From Nocardioides sp. WS12 (GTDB lineage: Bacteria; Actinomycetota; Actinomycetes; Propionibacteriales; Nocardioidaceae): a stretch of 64,000 nucleotides of DNA. The position numbers and the translations under genes are program-made. Under the pieces are notes generated by a model. The model was not told the origin of the DNA and ran no database searches. It saw nothing but the letters and a program-made list of their open reading frames with translations. Positions 25,201-33,918 of the stretch are shown here, one piece after another. The DNA lies in contig NZ_CP053928.1 of the NCBI RefSeq assembly GCF_014108865.1, positions 620,001 through 684,000 on the forward strand. The letters run 5' to 3'. The stretch's first letter is position 1; every line of letters starts with the position of its first letter.

Positions 25201-27365
25201 TGCCGCGTCGCCCCGCTGTACCCAAACTCATCATCGGCCGAGACCTCATCGTCGCCCTGCCTGACGGACCTTCGCGCGTCATTGACTTCATTCGTACGGA
25301 TGACATGGAACTGAGAGTGCTCCTCCGCCTGCCGAACGGCGACGAGGTTACAAAAACGCTCGACTGGCTCGTTCACACCCTTCAACTGGAGAACTCGATC
25401 CTGGACCAGCCGGCACCGATCCCGGTTGACGACCACCTTTGGAACAGCCAAACCGAGGAGAAGAAGCAGCAGATCGACCAGCGTATGCAGGACCTCGCGA
25501 TGATCCTGACCGGCGATCCCTTCGGTCACATCGTTAACGGCACCGCCCGCGGTGAACGTTTCGTCGTTCCGCGGTTTGACCCCCGAGACGTCACACTCGA
25601 AGAGCGGTATGCGCGGATGTCGCACGACATCGACCAACGCAAACGCGACGGGATCAAGGTCTACGGCGGGTCCGCCCCGGACACCCTCAGGGGCCAACTC
25701 AGGCTCGTGCGGCGCACCGGCGACAAACGCCTCCTCATCCACGGCAACCAAGGGACAACCAAGTCCCAACCGGTGCCTGACGAGGTACAGAAGATCGTCG
25801 ATGACTACGTCGCAAAGCACGTAGGCGGGTCCAAACGGAGCATCAAGAGCCACGTGTCGCTATTGCGTGAGGCGATCACCGGAGCAGGTCTTTCCGACGA
25901 AACCTCAGTGCGACGACTAGAGAAAACGTTCAAACGCTCAGCTCAAGGGCGTGGCTTCTATCAACACTCCTCGACCCAGCAAGGCAAGGACGGCCGACCC
26001 AAGCGCGACCGTGCCGGGCAGTGGAGCGAGGTCGTGCCGTTCAAGTGGATGGAGATCGACAGCACGCCCGTCAACGCGGTCGTCATCGATCAGTACGGCA
26101 AGACGGTCACCGTGACGCACTGCCTAGTCGCGGTGTGTGCCGTCACTCGAATCGTTGCCGGCCTGCGCCTTGTGACCAGCTCGAATCCCTATGACTCACG
26201 CGAAGTCCGCGGCCTGCTTTGGGACTGCATCCGCGGCTCCATCGGCCCCGCGAGAAGTGCCCTTCGTGCATTGGACCTGCCAGCCTGGGTCGACATCGAT
26301 CCCACCCCAACGCTCCCGACGCGCTTCGGTGCCGCGAACACCGACCGCGGCGCCCAGTTCAACTGCTTCGGGACCATCAGCGCGCTGAACAACCTCGGCT
26401 CCCATGCCCGCCTCAACGACCCCGCAACGGGCTACCAGAAACCGCATGTCGAGGCCGTCCACCGGACATTCGACGCCTTCTTCCAGACAATGCCCGGCTA
26501 CAAGGGTGCCAACACAATGGACCGCGGCCGCCACGTCGAGCGCGGCCCGATGCTCCGTGTCGAGGACATGCTCGAACTCGTCCGATGGTTCATCGACCAG
26601 ATCTATCACCGGCGAGAACACTCACAGCTCTACTACCCAGACTTCCCTGGGAGGCGCTTCAGCCCGTTCGAGTACTTCGACCACCTGGTCAAGGGTCCGG
26701 GCGGACGGCTGTCAATGAATCAGGACCTGTCCGTGGCTCTCGGCCTGCTGGAAACGAAGAACTTCGCGTTACAGCAGAAGGGTCTATTCATCGACCACCG
26801 CTGGTACAACTCCCAGGAACTGGACGACCTCAAGGACCGGAACCTTGGCGACAAAGGCCGCCCCGGTTTACGCGTTCAGGCTTGGATCGACGACCGGCAC
26901 CCTGAGTTCGTTTACGCGCTGCCCCCCAACGTCACGGCACCCATCGCCATCAGAGACATCGATTCGATAGCGCCCGCTCCACCCCTCGCGGATCTCTTGG
27001 ATCGTGAACTGCGTGACGCCGTAGGCGTAGAGGCGCTGTTCGGCAGTCAACGAGTCGAGACCCGTGAACAGGTTGACGAGGCACAGCAGGCGCTCATCCA
27101 CGTAGCCAACACGCTCGCGGTCACTTGCGTGGCGCCAAAGGCCAAGTCTGGGCGGATCAAAGCAAGCACCTCTGACGAGCGATCGCCACTTGAGTCCGCC
27201 GACACGGCGCTCGCCACCCAACCCGCTGGACGTACCGGACGCTCGAAGCGCCCGGCCGCTGCGGGAGCCGACGAGCGCATCACCAAGAGCAGCCAACCCG
27301 ATTCACCGGCTGACGACCTGGCCGCCAGCTTCGAACGAATTCTTGGCGAAAGGAAGCAAGGATGA
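25200..27365 (+). CDS. TnsB-like DDE transposase
   Basis: A 721-residue protein with a Mu/TnsB-type integrase core. The triad reads D287 (FKWMEIDSTP), D382 (ANTDRGAQF) and E418 (KPHVEAVHRTFDAFF), with D-35-E spacing. The N-terminus includes helix-turn-helix-like stretches for end binding (about 190-260). A Mu-C-like beta domain follows the core, and the last 80 residues are Ala/Ser/basic, probably the flexible tail that contacts the TnsC ATPase. Full length, no frameshift. Confidence 0.93.
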   Translation: MPRRPAVPKLIIGRDLIVALPDGPSRVIDFIRTDDMELRVLLRLPNGDEVTKTLDWLVHTLQLENSILDQPAPIPVDDHLWNSQTEEKKQQIDQRMQDLAMILTGDPFGHIVNGTARGERFVVPRFDPRDVTLEERYARMSHDIDQRKRDGIKVYGGSAPDTLRGQLRLVRRTGDKRLLIHGNQGTTKSQPVPDEVQKIVDDYVAKHVGGSKRSIKSHVSLLREAITGAGLSDETSVRRLEKTFKRSAQGRGFYQHSSTQQGKDGRPKRDRAGQWSEVVPFKWMEIDSTPVNAVVIDQYGKTVTVTHCLVAVCAVTRIVAGLRLVTSSNPYDSREVRGLLWDCIRGSIGPARSALRALDLPAWVDIDPTPTLPTRFGAANTDRGAQFNCFGTISALNNLGSHARLNDPATGYQKPHVEAVHRTFDAFFQTMPGYKGANTMDRGRHVERGPMLRVEDMLELVRWFIDQIYHRREHSQLYYPDFPGRRFSPFEYFDHLVKGPGGRLSMNQDLSVALGLLETKNFALQQKGLFIDHRWYNSQELDDLKDRNLGDKGRPGLRVQAWIDDRHPEFVYALPPNVTAPIAIRDIDSIAPAPPLADLLDRELRDAVGVEALFGSQRVETREQVDEAQQALIHVANTLAVTCVAPKAKSGRIKASTSDERSPLESADTALATQPAGRTGRSKRPAAAGADERITKSSQPDSPADDLAASFERILGERKQG

Positions 27366-28357
27366 CCGAACGACGATCGGCCACCCACCCCACAAGCCTC
27401 AGCGGCCTGAAGGACCTCGTCGCCCATCAAGACTTCCTCCAAAACGACCGGCCAAGAGTCGACGACTCTGACCGGATGCGCCGCCGCTACAACGGCCGAA
27501 TCTCCTTCCTGGAACATCGGGCCAACCGCGCATTCCTCGACACCGGTCAAGAGTGGATGGAGATCAACGAAGGCCGAATGCCAGCCCGGTGGCTGGGTCT
27601 TGAAGGAGCCTTCCACACTGGAAAGTCGGAGACGGCAGCGATGCTCGCGCTGAAGGTCTGTCGAGACGTTTGGGGGGAGTTCGGACACGAGGTCGAGGAC
27701 GCCGAGGGGCGTCACGTCATCTACCCAGTGGTCTATGTCGTTGCCGGCGCCAACGACACCGAGCGTCAACTGTGCGAACAGATGATGTTTGCCCTCGACA
27801 TGCCCGAACCGGCACGTAGGGACACTACGACGACCACTGCGGTGTTGAACCTGATTGCGGCTCAGATGCGACGCAGCCGGACAGAATTGCTGTGCATTGA
27901 CGACACGCACCAAATTCAGGTGGGACGTGGCCGCCACGTGACCAAGTTCTTCAAGAAGACCTTCTCCACCCTTCCCGTCACCTTGCTATTCATCGCCGAC
28001 CAACTCGACGAGACCTGGCTGCTCAAGCCATCAGGGAGCGATCCAGAGAATCAGAAGGCCGCGCAACAGCTGGCGGAGCGAAAGATCGTTACGACTTACG
28101 TGCCTGTCCCTGTGAGCGCTGCCGGCCAGTCAGAGTGGATCGAATTGGTGCAGTTGTGTCTTGATGCGCCGGTCCTCCAGCACGACCACACCCTCACCGG
28201 TGTCGACTACGCCTGGCTCCTGCAAATGTGTCAAGGGCACCGCGTCAAACTGCTCGAAACCATGATCCTTGCGTCACGCCGAGCCGTCGGCGGCTCCGAA
28301 AGAATTGACCGACCTGGTCTAGAGGAAGCCGCACGAGTCCTTGAGGGCGACTCGTGA
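27362..28357 (+). CDS. TnsC-like AAA+ ATPase
   Basis: The 331-residue protein starts at ATG 27362 in an ATGA overlap with tnsB. Walker A is GAFHTGKS at about 82-89; Walker B is LLCIDDTHQ with D180-D181. In Tn7-like elements TnsC polymerises on target DNA and links the TniQ target selector to the TnsAB transposase. The length suits the shorter TnsC/TniB class. Confidence 0.9.
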   Translation: MTERRSATHPTSLSGLKDLVAHQDFLQNDRPRVDDSDRMRRRYNGRISFLEHRANRAFLDTGQEWMEINEGRMPARWLGLEGAFHTGKSETAAMLALKVCRDVWGEFGHEVEDAEGRHVIYPVVYVVAGANDTERQLCEQMMFALDMPEPARRDTTTTTAVLNLIAAQMRRSRTELLCIDDTHQIQVGRGRHVTKFFKKTFSTLPVTLLFIADQLDETWLLKPSGSDPENQKAAQQLAERKIVTTYVPVPVSAAGQSEWIELVQLCLDAPVLQHDHTLTGVDYAWLLQMCQGHRVKLLETMILASRRAVGGSERIDRPGLEEAARVLEGDS

Positions 28358-29838
28358 CGAGGATTCCGTCGATCCCCCGTCTGCCAGAGGGCGAGTCCTT
28401 CACCAGTCTCGTGCGTCGTCTAGCCGTGATGCACAGCCTGACCGAGTTGGGTGCAATCCAGACGCTAGGTCTCAGTTCCTTGCCGGTTAGAGGGCCCGGC
28501 CTGCTCGACATTTGGGGGTTCGGCAGCGCCGAACTCCGCACGCTGACGGCGAGTACTGGATTGACCACGCAGGAGATCGGGTCGTTGACTCTGCCCGGCC
28601 GGTACCCAGCGCTCGTGCGTCTAGGTGGCTTGAGTGGAGTTGATCCATGGGGCAAGAGTTGGGCCTGCCGGGGAATCCACAGGACCTCATCGCCGGCGTG
28701 CATGCCCTGTCTGAGAGAGGACCCGTTGACGTTCCCGGTGTCATGGCGAATCGGCTATTTCCCTGCATGCCTTCATCACGAGGTCTATCTAACATCCTCG
28801 TGTGCTGGATGCCATCAAGCGCCCGCCCGGATCCTGTATGTAGGGACGCACCGCCAGAAATATTGCCGCGGTCGCTGCAAGTTCGTTGATGGTGAGCCCG
28901 CAAAGTCAGAGGTCATGGCTGCCCAACGGCGCCTCGCTGGCCTACTCGCGGCAGGGTCATCCGAAGAGACTGATGCTCTCTCGGCAACCCTCGATTATCT
29001 CTGGTATCTATGTCGGTCGCCCAAGAAGAATGCCCGGAGCTTGTCAGTGACGGAGTCGCCTGCGGAGATTGGGCGTCGACTGGCCATCGCTTCTGGTTGG
29101 TCCGAGATGAACCCCGCGGCCGTCGCTGGCGATCCCGAATTTCGCCGCACGTGTAAGCACCCGCTGAACAAGGAAGCCGGCCGCCCGTACCGAAGTGTTG
29201 CGTTGAGCAAAGCTTCGGGTCTGGTGCTCGCCGAAATGCGGGCCGCACGCCCGAAGCCAAGAGAGTCGGGGCCCTTGGTACGGCTCTCGGTACCGCATTT
29301 CATGCCGGTCGACCTTCACGTCAGATACACATCGGACTTGATCTACGACAGTTGGAAGACCCCGAAGGGTCTGCATTTTCAACGATCGCGGCGCATCGCA
29401 GCAATGGCAGCATTCGATGATTTCGACCAACCTCGGAGCCGCGCTGTCTCGGCGGTCAGGGAGCGCCTCGAGGAGCGGGGCCAACTCGAGGCGTGGCTTC
29501 GCGCGCTCACCAAAGCGACGGAAGCGTTGCGTCGCAACCCGCAGGTGTTCGGCGCCACCCTGTCCGATGTCGACCTATTTTCGGTCAACTTTCGACAGGA
29601 CTCCTGTGCCGACTTGCCATTGGATGCTGCCGTCCTGTGGTTCCTCAGGGACCACAGGTGTGTCGACTATCTGGCTCGTCTTGGGTGGTCGCCAACTCGT
29701 GCAAGGGATGCGGGTATTTCCGAGTTCCATGCACGGAGGTCCGACACCTGCGGTCGTTGGAACCTCATCGAGGAGCGACTCAAAGCGGCCGCCGCGGTTG
29801 CGGACACTGGGTGTCGAGATGGTTCTCAGACTGCCTAG
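28354..29838 (+). CDS. TniQ family target-selection protein (first copy)
   Basis: The 494-residue protein starts at GTG 28354 in a GTGA overlap with tnsC. It carries a TniQ N-terminal region (PEGESFTSLVRRLA) and a zinc-ribbon set: C116-x2-C119, C139, H141 or H142, C150-x2-C153. A long C-terminal half probably contains helix-turn-helix units for DNA recognition, as in TnsD. It could direct insertion into a fixed attachment site. It overlaps the second TniQ gene by 20 bp. Confidence 0.88.
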   Translation: MTRIPSIPRLPEGESFTSLVRRLAVMHSLTELGAIQTLGLSSLPVRGPGLLDIWGFGSAELRTLTASTGLTTQEIGSLTLPGRYPALVRLGGLSGVDPWGKSWACRGIHRTSSPACMPCLREDPLTFPVSWRIGYFPACLHHEVYLTSSCAGCHQAPARILYVGTHRQKYCRGRCKFVDGEPAKSEVMAAQRRLAGLLAAGSSEETDALSATLDYLWYLCRSPKKNARSLSVTESPAEIGRRLAIASGWSEMNPAAVAGDPEFRRTCKHPLNKEAGRPYRSVALSKASGLVLAEMRAARPKPRESGPLVRLSVPHFMPVDLHVRYTSDLIYDSWKTPKGLHFQRSRRIAAMAAFDDFDQPRSRAVSAVRERLEERGQLEAWLRALTKATEALRRNPQVFGATLSDVDLFSVNFRQDSCADLPLDAAVLWFLRDHRCVDYLARLGWSPTRARDAGISEFHARRSDTCGRWNLIEERLKAAAAVADTGCRDGSQTA

Positions 29839-31429
29839 CCTGCCTCCCTCCGGCCCAGGCGCCGACGAGTCGCTCGAGAGCTACATCGAACGCTGCGCCC
29901 GGCTGCTCCGGAGCAGCCCAGAGGCACTAGTAAAACGGGTCGGTATCGATGCCGACCCAACCGGCCTCAGCTCGCGTCTCCTGTGGCCGACCCCAGGTCA
30001 CGTCGCTGCATGGGCCGTGGGACTGGACCTTTCGCCGCAGATTATCGAAAGCATGACGCTGCGTAGGTACACCCTTCCGCTCTCACTTCCCCAAACGATC
30101 AGCCCAGAGGAACTCGGGCGCCTCGCAGCTCAGCGCTGGATCTTCGTTGCCGGCAGCCGCTACTGCACACGCTGCCTCGACGAGACTGGCCAATGGCGCA
30201 TCGACTGGCGCCTACCCCTCAACACACGATGTTCGCGGCACGGCCTACTCCTCCGAGACTCCTGCCCCAGCTGTGGCGGATGGCCGCGCTCAGGTCACGA
30301 CAACACCGCGTCGGCACGTTCGTTCCAAGGCGAATGGCGCGATCCCACGCGCTGCTATCTCTCCCAGCACTTCTCCAGCCGTGGTACCGGGCGAGCAGCC
30401 ATGCCCTGCGGCGCCGACCTCTCCACGCCCCACAGCGACCCGATTGCAGCGTCGGCGGCTGACGGCCGCATCGCTGCGGCCATCGCCGGGCGCGACACCA
30501 CCCTGCTGGGACGAACAACATCATCCGGCGAGGCGCTCAGCCTATGGCGAGAACTGACGACACTTTCCGCATGGCTCACCCACACCCGGGACCAACTGAA
30601 ACCGCGCCCCCTCCGCTCGGCCCCTCGGTCCGCCGGAACCGCCCGACGTCTGGTCGCGACCTCGATACAAGTCCTCTCCGCCGACTCGGCCGCTGAGGGT
30701 GCAGATCAACTCCTCCGAATCGCCCGCACCGCAGGCATTGAACCGGACCGCCACTGGTTCCGTGACCGACTCCCCAAACAACCCACACCCGCAATGGCTC
30801 AACTGGTCGAAGTCGCGCTGTCCCAATCAGGACGATTCAGCACCCGCATCACCAGAACCCGGCCACAGGATCCCCTATGGGGCTACACCGCAGACCAACT
30901 CCCACAACGATTCTGGGCTTGCGGAATCCCAGAGACGCTCAGGCATGTCGCCCGACTCAGCGACCCCGCCAAGCAAGCATTCACCAGCCTCTGCCTGGCC
31001 CGACTCCTCGCCGGCACCTGGACCGACGGTGCCCTCGCACTCGGATGGGTCCCCGCTAGTGGGCGAACTCGGTCACGGAACGCCATCGGTAAGACACCAC
31101 CCGAACACCGAGCCGCGCTCCTAAGACAGGTCGCCGAACTCGCCCGACGGATGGATCGCTGCCCACCCACGGTGACCTTCCGCGACAAACGAACCGATCC
31201 CAGCGCCAGCCTCGCATCGATGTACACCCCCCCATGCGGAAGGGGGTGGTGCCCCTGTCCGGCTCAGGTCGGAGCAACTGAATCCCCGACCTCCGTATCG
31301 GCGAATGAATGGCCCACCTACGAATGCCATTGGTCGACGTCCTCGACTGTCAGCACCGCGCTCGACACGCGAGCGGTCAACAACACCCAGGCAGCAGACC
31401 AACAGAAACGGCAGCCCCATGAGCCCTAA
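29819..31429 (+). CDS. TniQ family target-selection protein (second copy)
   Basis: I choose ATG 29819; the frame is open further upstream but lies inside the first TniQ gene. The 536-residue product repeats the TniQ layout: ESLESYIERCARLL near the start and C116-x2-C119, C138, H141, C149-x2-C152 (YCTRC, RCSRHGLLL, SCPSCGG). The sequence differs greatly from the first copy, so the two probably recognise different targets or act as a pair. The C-terminus adds a Cys-rich stretch (CGRGWCPCP). Confidence 0.85.
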   Translation: MVLRLPSLPPSGPGADESLESYIERCARLLRSSPEALVKRVGIDADPTGLSSRLLWPTPGHVAAWAVGLDLSPQIIESMTLRRYTLPLSLPQTISPEELGRLAAQRWIFVAGSRYCTRCLDETGQWRIDWRLPLNTRCSRHGLLLRDSCPSCGGWPRSGHDNTASARSFQGEWRDPTRCYLSQHFSSRGTGRAAMPCGADLSTPHSDPIAASAADGRIAAAIAGRDTTLLGRTTSSGEALSLWRELTTLSAWLTHTRDQLKPRPLRSAPRSAGTARRLVATSIQVLSADSAAEGADQLLRIARTAGIEPDRHWFRDRLPKQPTPAMAQLVEVALSQSGRFSTRITRTRPQDPLWGYTADQLPQRFWACGIPETLRHVARLSDPAKQAFTSLCLARLLAGTWTDGALALGWVPASGRTRSRNAIGKTPPEHRAALLRQVAELARRMDRCPPTVTFRDKRTDPSASLASMYTPPCGRGWCPCPAQVGATESPTSVSANEWPTYECHWSTSSTVSTALDTRAVNNTQAADQQKRQPHEP

Positions 31430-31733
31430 GCGAGAAAGCCTTCACCGAACGACCTTGATCCTCATCCGCGAGGCCGAACGGTTCGAGCAGGCTGAAGCGG
31501 CAGGCGTAGAACTCATAGACCCGCTCATGGTGCGAATGACGAATGAAGTGTGGCTTGCAGGCGTGGTCATTTGCCTCATGAACGGTCTGGAATGCGAGGC
31601 ATCCAAGACCGTGGACATCGTGCATGCCAACCGAGGACCCTGCCTTGAGGCCCGGCGCATGGGTATTGAGCCGTGGGAAGTCGCGCAGTTCATGAAGATG
31701 AAGATGGGCATCGCGGAGCGAGGTGACGAATGA
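31419..31733 (+). CDS. Small tail protein of the Tn7-like operon
   Basis: The 104-residue protein starts at ATG 31419, overlapping the second TniQ gene by 11 bp. Mostly helical, with a hydrophobic centre (EVWLAGVVICLMNGLECE) and a Met/Lys-rich C-terminus (AQFMKMKMGI). No recognised family. Tight coupling suggests a role in transposition or its control. Confidence 0.6.
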   Translation: MSPKRESLHRTTLILIREAERFEQAEAAGVELIDPLMVRMTNEVWLAGVVICLMNGLECEASKTVDIVHANRGPCLEARRMGIEPWEVAQFMKMKMGIAERGDE

Positions 31734-31882
31734 CCGGAGCTGACCCCACCAGTCATCACACCACCCAACTAACGGCCAGCATGTTGCAACAAACTCCACA
31801 AGCGAAAGTGGCCCGACCCGGTTCTCCGGAAATGCTGGTGTCCCGGGAACCGGTTACAGGTCAAGCTTCGGTCGAGCCAGAG

Positions 31883-32164
31883 TCAGTTGGTGAGGACCTC
31901 GACGACAGTGGGGAGGTATCGACGGACTTGCTCACGGTCGCTCTCCTGCTCCTCTGGCGACAGTTCTGCATAGGGAGTTCGTATTTGCTTCTCCCATCGG
32001 GAAACGAGTTCCGCGGGGATCACCAATGAGCCATCGTCCCGACGCTCACAACGATCGTGCAGGAACTGCTGCCAGCCAGCCCAGCGCTCGTGCTCGACTG
32101 CCGCCAACTGATCGATTGCGCGATCGTTTTCAAGTGCCGCTCGGACCCTGACCGAGTCCAGCAT
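31883..32164 (-). CDS. RyR-domain protein of the TIR-caspase operon
   Basis: The 93-residue protein starts at ATG 32164 on the minus strand, sharing one base with the stop of the caspase-like gene. It is essentially a single RyR-type domain: VEHERWAGWQQFL at the start and TPYAELSPEEQESDREQVR at the end match the conserved RyR blocks. RyR domains in bacteria occur with signalling and conflict genes and have been proposed to bind nucleotide-like ligands. Here it may sense the TIR product or another signal. Domain call is good; role is inference. Confidence 0.8.
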   Translation of the reverse strand: MLDSVRVRAALENDRAIDQLAAVEHERWAGWQQFLHDRCERRDDGSLVIPAELVSRWEKQIRTPYAELSPEEQESDREQVRRYLPTVVEVLTN

Positions 32165-33144
32165 CAGATCAGGTCCCTCTTGACGAGCGACCAGTAGTGC
32201 TGACCAAGCACGGTCAGCTCGCAAGCCTTTGACTCCATGGCCGCGTGCCACATGTGCGGCGCCCCGACTGGCCGGACCAGGTTGACGCTCCTAAGTGCCT
32301 GCAGGACGGCGAAGTCCATGGTCTTGATTGGGTCCGGCTTCGGGATCGAGACCTCCTCGGACCCACTGCGCTCAGGTTCGTAGCCAGGATCCAATATGAG
32401 TTCGGTGGTGGGGTCCTCGAACAAATCGACCAGCTTGTGCAGCTTCCCGAGCTCGATTGGGGCATCGGCCTTCCGCAGCGAGACGAACTCTTTGACATTT
32501 GTCTTGAAGATCGGTCGCTGGGACCACGGGCCGAGGGACTGGTCGACATGTGCATAAACGCTGCCCGGCGTAACATCCCCGATGAGATTGGCCGCGGCCC
32601 CGCTGAGCGCGTCTATCAGCAAGCTCGTGAACACTCCTGAGCCGCCGGTCTCAATCGAATACTGGTTTGCGGCCGAAGCGGTAAGGATTGTGATGCCCTC
32701 GGAGATCTCTGCGACCTTCCCCGAAATGGGGTTGCTGCCGGCCGCTCCGCTGTGACAGCTGTCGAGGATGATCACCTTGTTCTTCGCCGGTGACTGGTTG
32801 GCGTAGCTCATGACGTCCGCGAACGAGAGGCCGTCGTGCTCGGTGGCAAAGTCGCTCGCGCAGAGGTAGCCGCCGATGCCGTCAATGTGGCCATGACCCG
32901 AGAAGTACAGCAGCGCGATCTCTGCGTCGTCCTTGAAGAGTTGTTCTATCGCTTCGCGCAGTTCGGCGCGCGTGACGTCCGAACCACCGCCGGTGCTCGT
33001 CATTAGATTGGGTTGCGCGAAGTTGCGGGTGCCGTCGGCGTTGCGTTCAAGGGTTGCCTTGACGCTGTACGCGTCGTTGACTGCGCCGTTCAGGGACCGA
33101 AGGTTTTCGTAGTAGTCGATCCCGACAATAAGCGCCTTCCGCAT
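32164..33144 (-). CDS. Caspase-like (peptidase C14) protease
   Basis: The 326-residue protein starts at ATG 33144 ([12 protein letters not shown]), 10 bp after the TIR gene. The catalytic dyad is visible: H84 in YFSGHGH and C130 in ILDSCHSG, in the usual metacaspase/EACC1-like layout. The region beyond about residue 215 is not part of the protease core and may be the sensing or autoinhibitory part ([20 protein letters not shown] near the end). In anti-phage systems such proteases are activated by a TIR-made nucleotide and then cleave host proteins to stop growth. It sits between the TIR and RyR genes. Confidence 0.88.
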   Translation of the reverse strand: MRKALIVGIDYYENLRSLNGAVNDAYSVKATLERNADGTRNFAQPNLMTSTGGGSDVTRAELREAIEQLFKDDAEIALLYFSGHGHIDGIGGYLCASDFATEHDGLSFADVMSYANQSPAKNKVIILDSCHSGAAGSNPISGKVAEISEGITILTASAANQYSIETGGSGVFTSLLIDALSGAAANLIGDVTPGSVYAHVDQSLGPWSQRPIFKTNVKEFVSLRKADAPIELGKLHKLVDLFEDPTTELILDPGYEPERSGSEEVSIPKPDPIKTMDFAVLQALRSVNLVRPVGAPHMWHAAMESKACELTVLGQHYWSLVKRDLI

Positions 33145-33154
33145 GTTCCCTGCC

Positions 33155-33526
33155 TCAGAGCGAGTCGATGAATGTCGAGATGTTCGCGTCGCTCCAGGCA
33201 ACGGTAGTCACGTCGGCGAGCTGCGTCCGGTCATCGCTGTACGCCCAGATCCCACGGATCTCCTTGCCTTCGTCCTTCGCGCACTGGATCTCCCATCCCT
33301 GTCCCTCCGACGTCAGCGAGTTCTTGCTAACGAGGACGATCACACCGTGCGAGCGGCGGATGCGAGTGCGGACCTTGTCCTTCCAGGCTTCCTCGTAGGC
33401 CTCCTTCACCGACATGTCAACGAACTCGTACGGAGCGCGTGGGCTCAGCGACTGGCCCTTCAGAAAGTCCCGCTGCCTCTCGTCTTCGATCGCGAACGCC
33501 ACGAAAACAATCTTCTTCTCAGTCAT
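33155..33526 (-). CDS. TIR-like protein (MTH538/ThsB type)
   Basis: The 123-residue protein starts at ATG 33526 ([16 protein letters not shown]). It follows the DUF1863/MTH538 TIR pattern: [18 protein letters not shown], then [19 protein letters not shown], then [18 protein letters not shown], where E79 is the likely catalytic glutamate. ThsB-type TIR proteins make cyclic ADP-ribose-like signals on phage infection. As first gene of the operon it fits the sensor/synthase role for the caspase downstream. Upstream lies a divergent promoter region. Confidence 0.85.
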   Translation of the reverse strand: MTEKKIVFVAFAIEDERQRDFLKGQSLSPRAPYEFVDMSVKEAYEEAWKDKVRTRIRRSHGVIVLVSKNSLTSEGQGWEIQCAKDEGKEIRGIWAYSDDRTQLADVTTVAWSDANISTFIDSL

Positions 33527-33918
33527 CCGAGCCGTCCCACCTGTTCGAGCCGGGTCGGTCTCGACCGCGTTTGAAGCTCGTGACAAGTCTACTGGCAATC
33601 TTCGACAACCCACTCGTGCGGGTGTCTTGTTGATTGCGGGTGCTTCGATTCTCCAACTCCGGTGAGGACAACCAGACTCCTCGGAGTAGGCGAGAGCCGT
33701 GTTCGTTGCGGCATTGTTGTCGAAACGCCGGCAAAATTTGTCTCAAATAGTGTCTGTACATGCCCAGCGAAGCGCCTCGGTGCGGTACTAATGGTCACCC
33801 CTCGGCCGGAGGGTCTCCATCGAGTACGACATCTCCTCCCGCCGTTCCGACCCAGGTGGGATCGAGCATTTGCTGGAAACAACCGCTGTTTCAATCTGTC
33901 TTGCCGAAGGAGTCGCAC
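33527..33918. other. Divergent promoter region between TIR operon and secreted-protein cluster
   Basis: About 390 bp with no convincing gene. It should contain the minus-strand promoter for the TIR-caspase-RyR operon and the plus-strand promoter for the secreted protein at 33919, whose ribosome binding site GAAGGAG is at about 33905. I see no strong inverted repeat. Confidence 0.45.

Larger units (their letters stand above)
23558..31733 (+). mobile_element. Tn7-like transposition module (ends not resolved)
   Basis: Eight consecutive plus-strand genes separated by 3 bp or less, or overlapping: a hypothetical protein, TnsA-like, a 22-codon frame, TnsB-like, TnsC-like, two TniQ proteins and a small tail protein. 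This is the heteromeric transposase set of the Tn7/Tn5053 superfamily. No Cas gene or CRISPR array is nearby, so there is no sign of RNA-guided targeting. I could not identify the transposon ends, so the interval marks the core genes only; the cargo could include neighbouring defence genes. Confidence 0.8.

Noticed and set aside
23558..31733. CRISPR-associated transposon
   Set aside because: TniQ and TnsABC-like genes are present, but there are no Cas genes and no repeat-spacer array in the window.
31734..31882. Right end of the Tn7-like element
   Set aside because: TGTTGCAACA and short GC-rich inverted words are present, but no repeated sites and no match to the left side could be shown.
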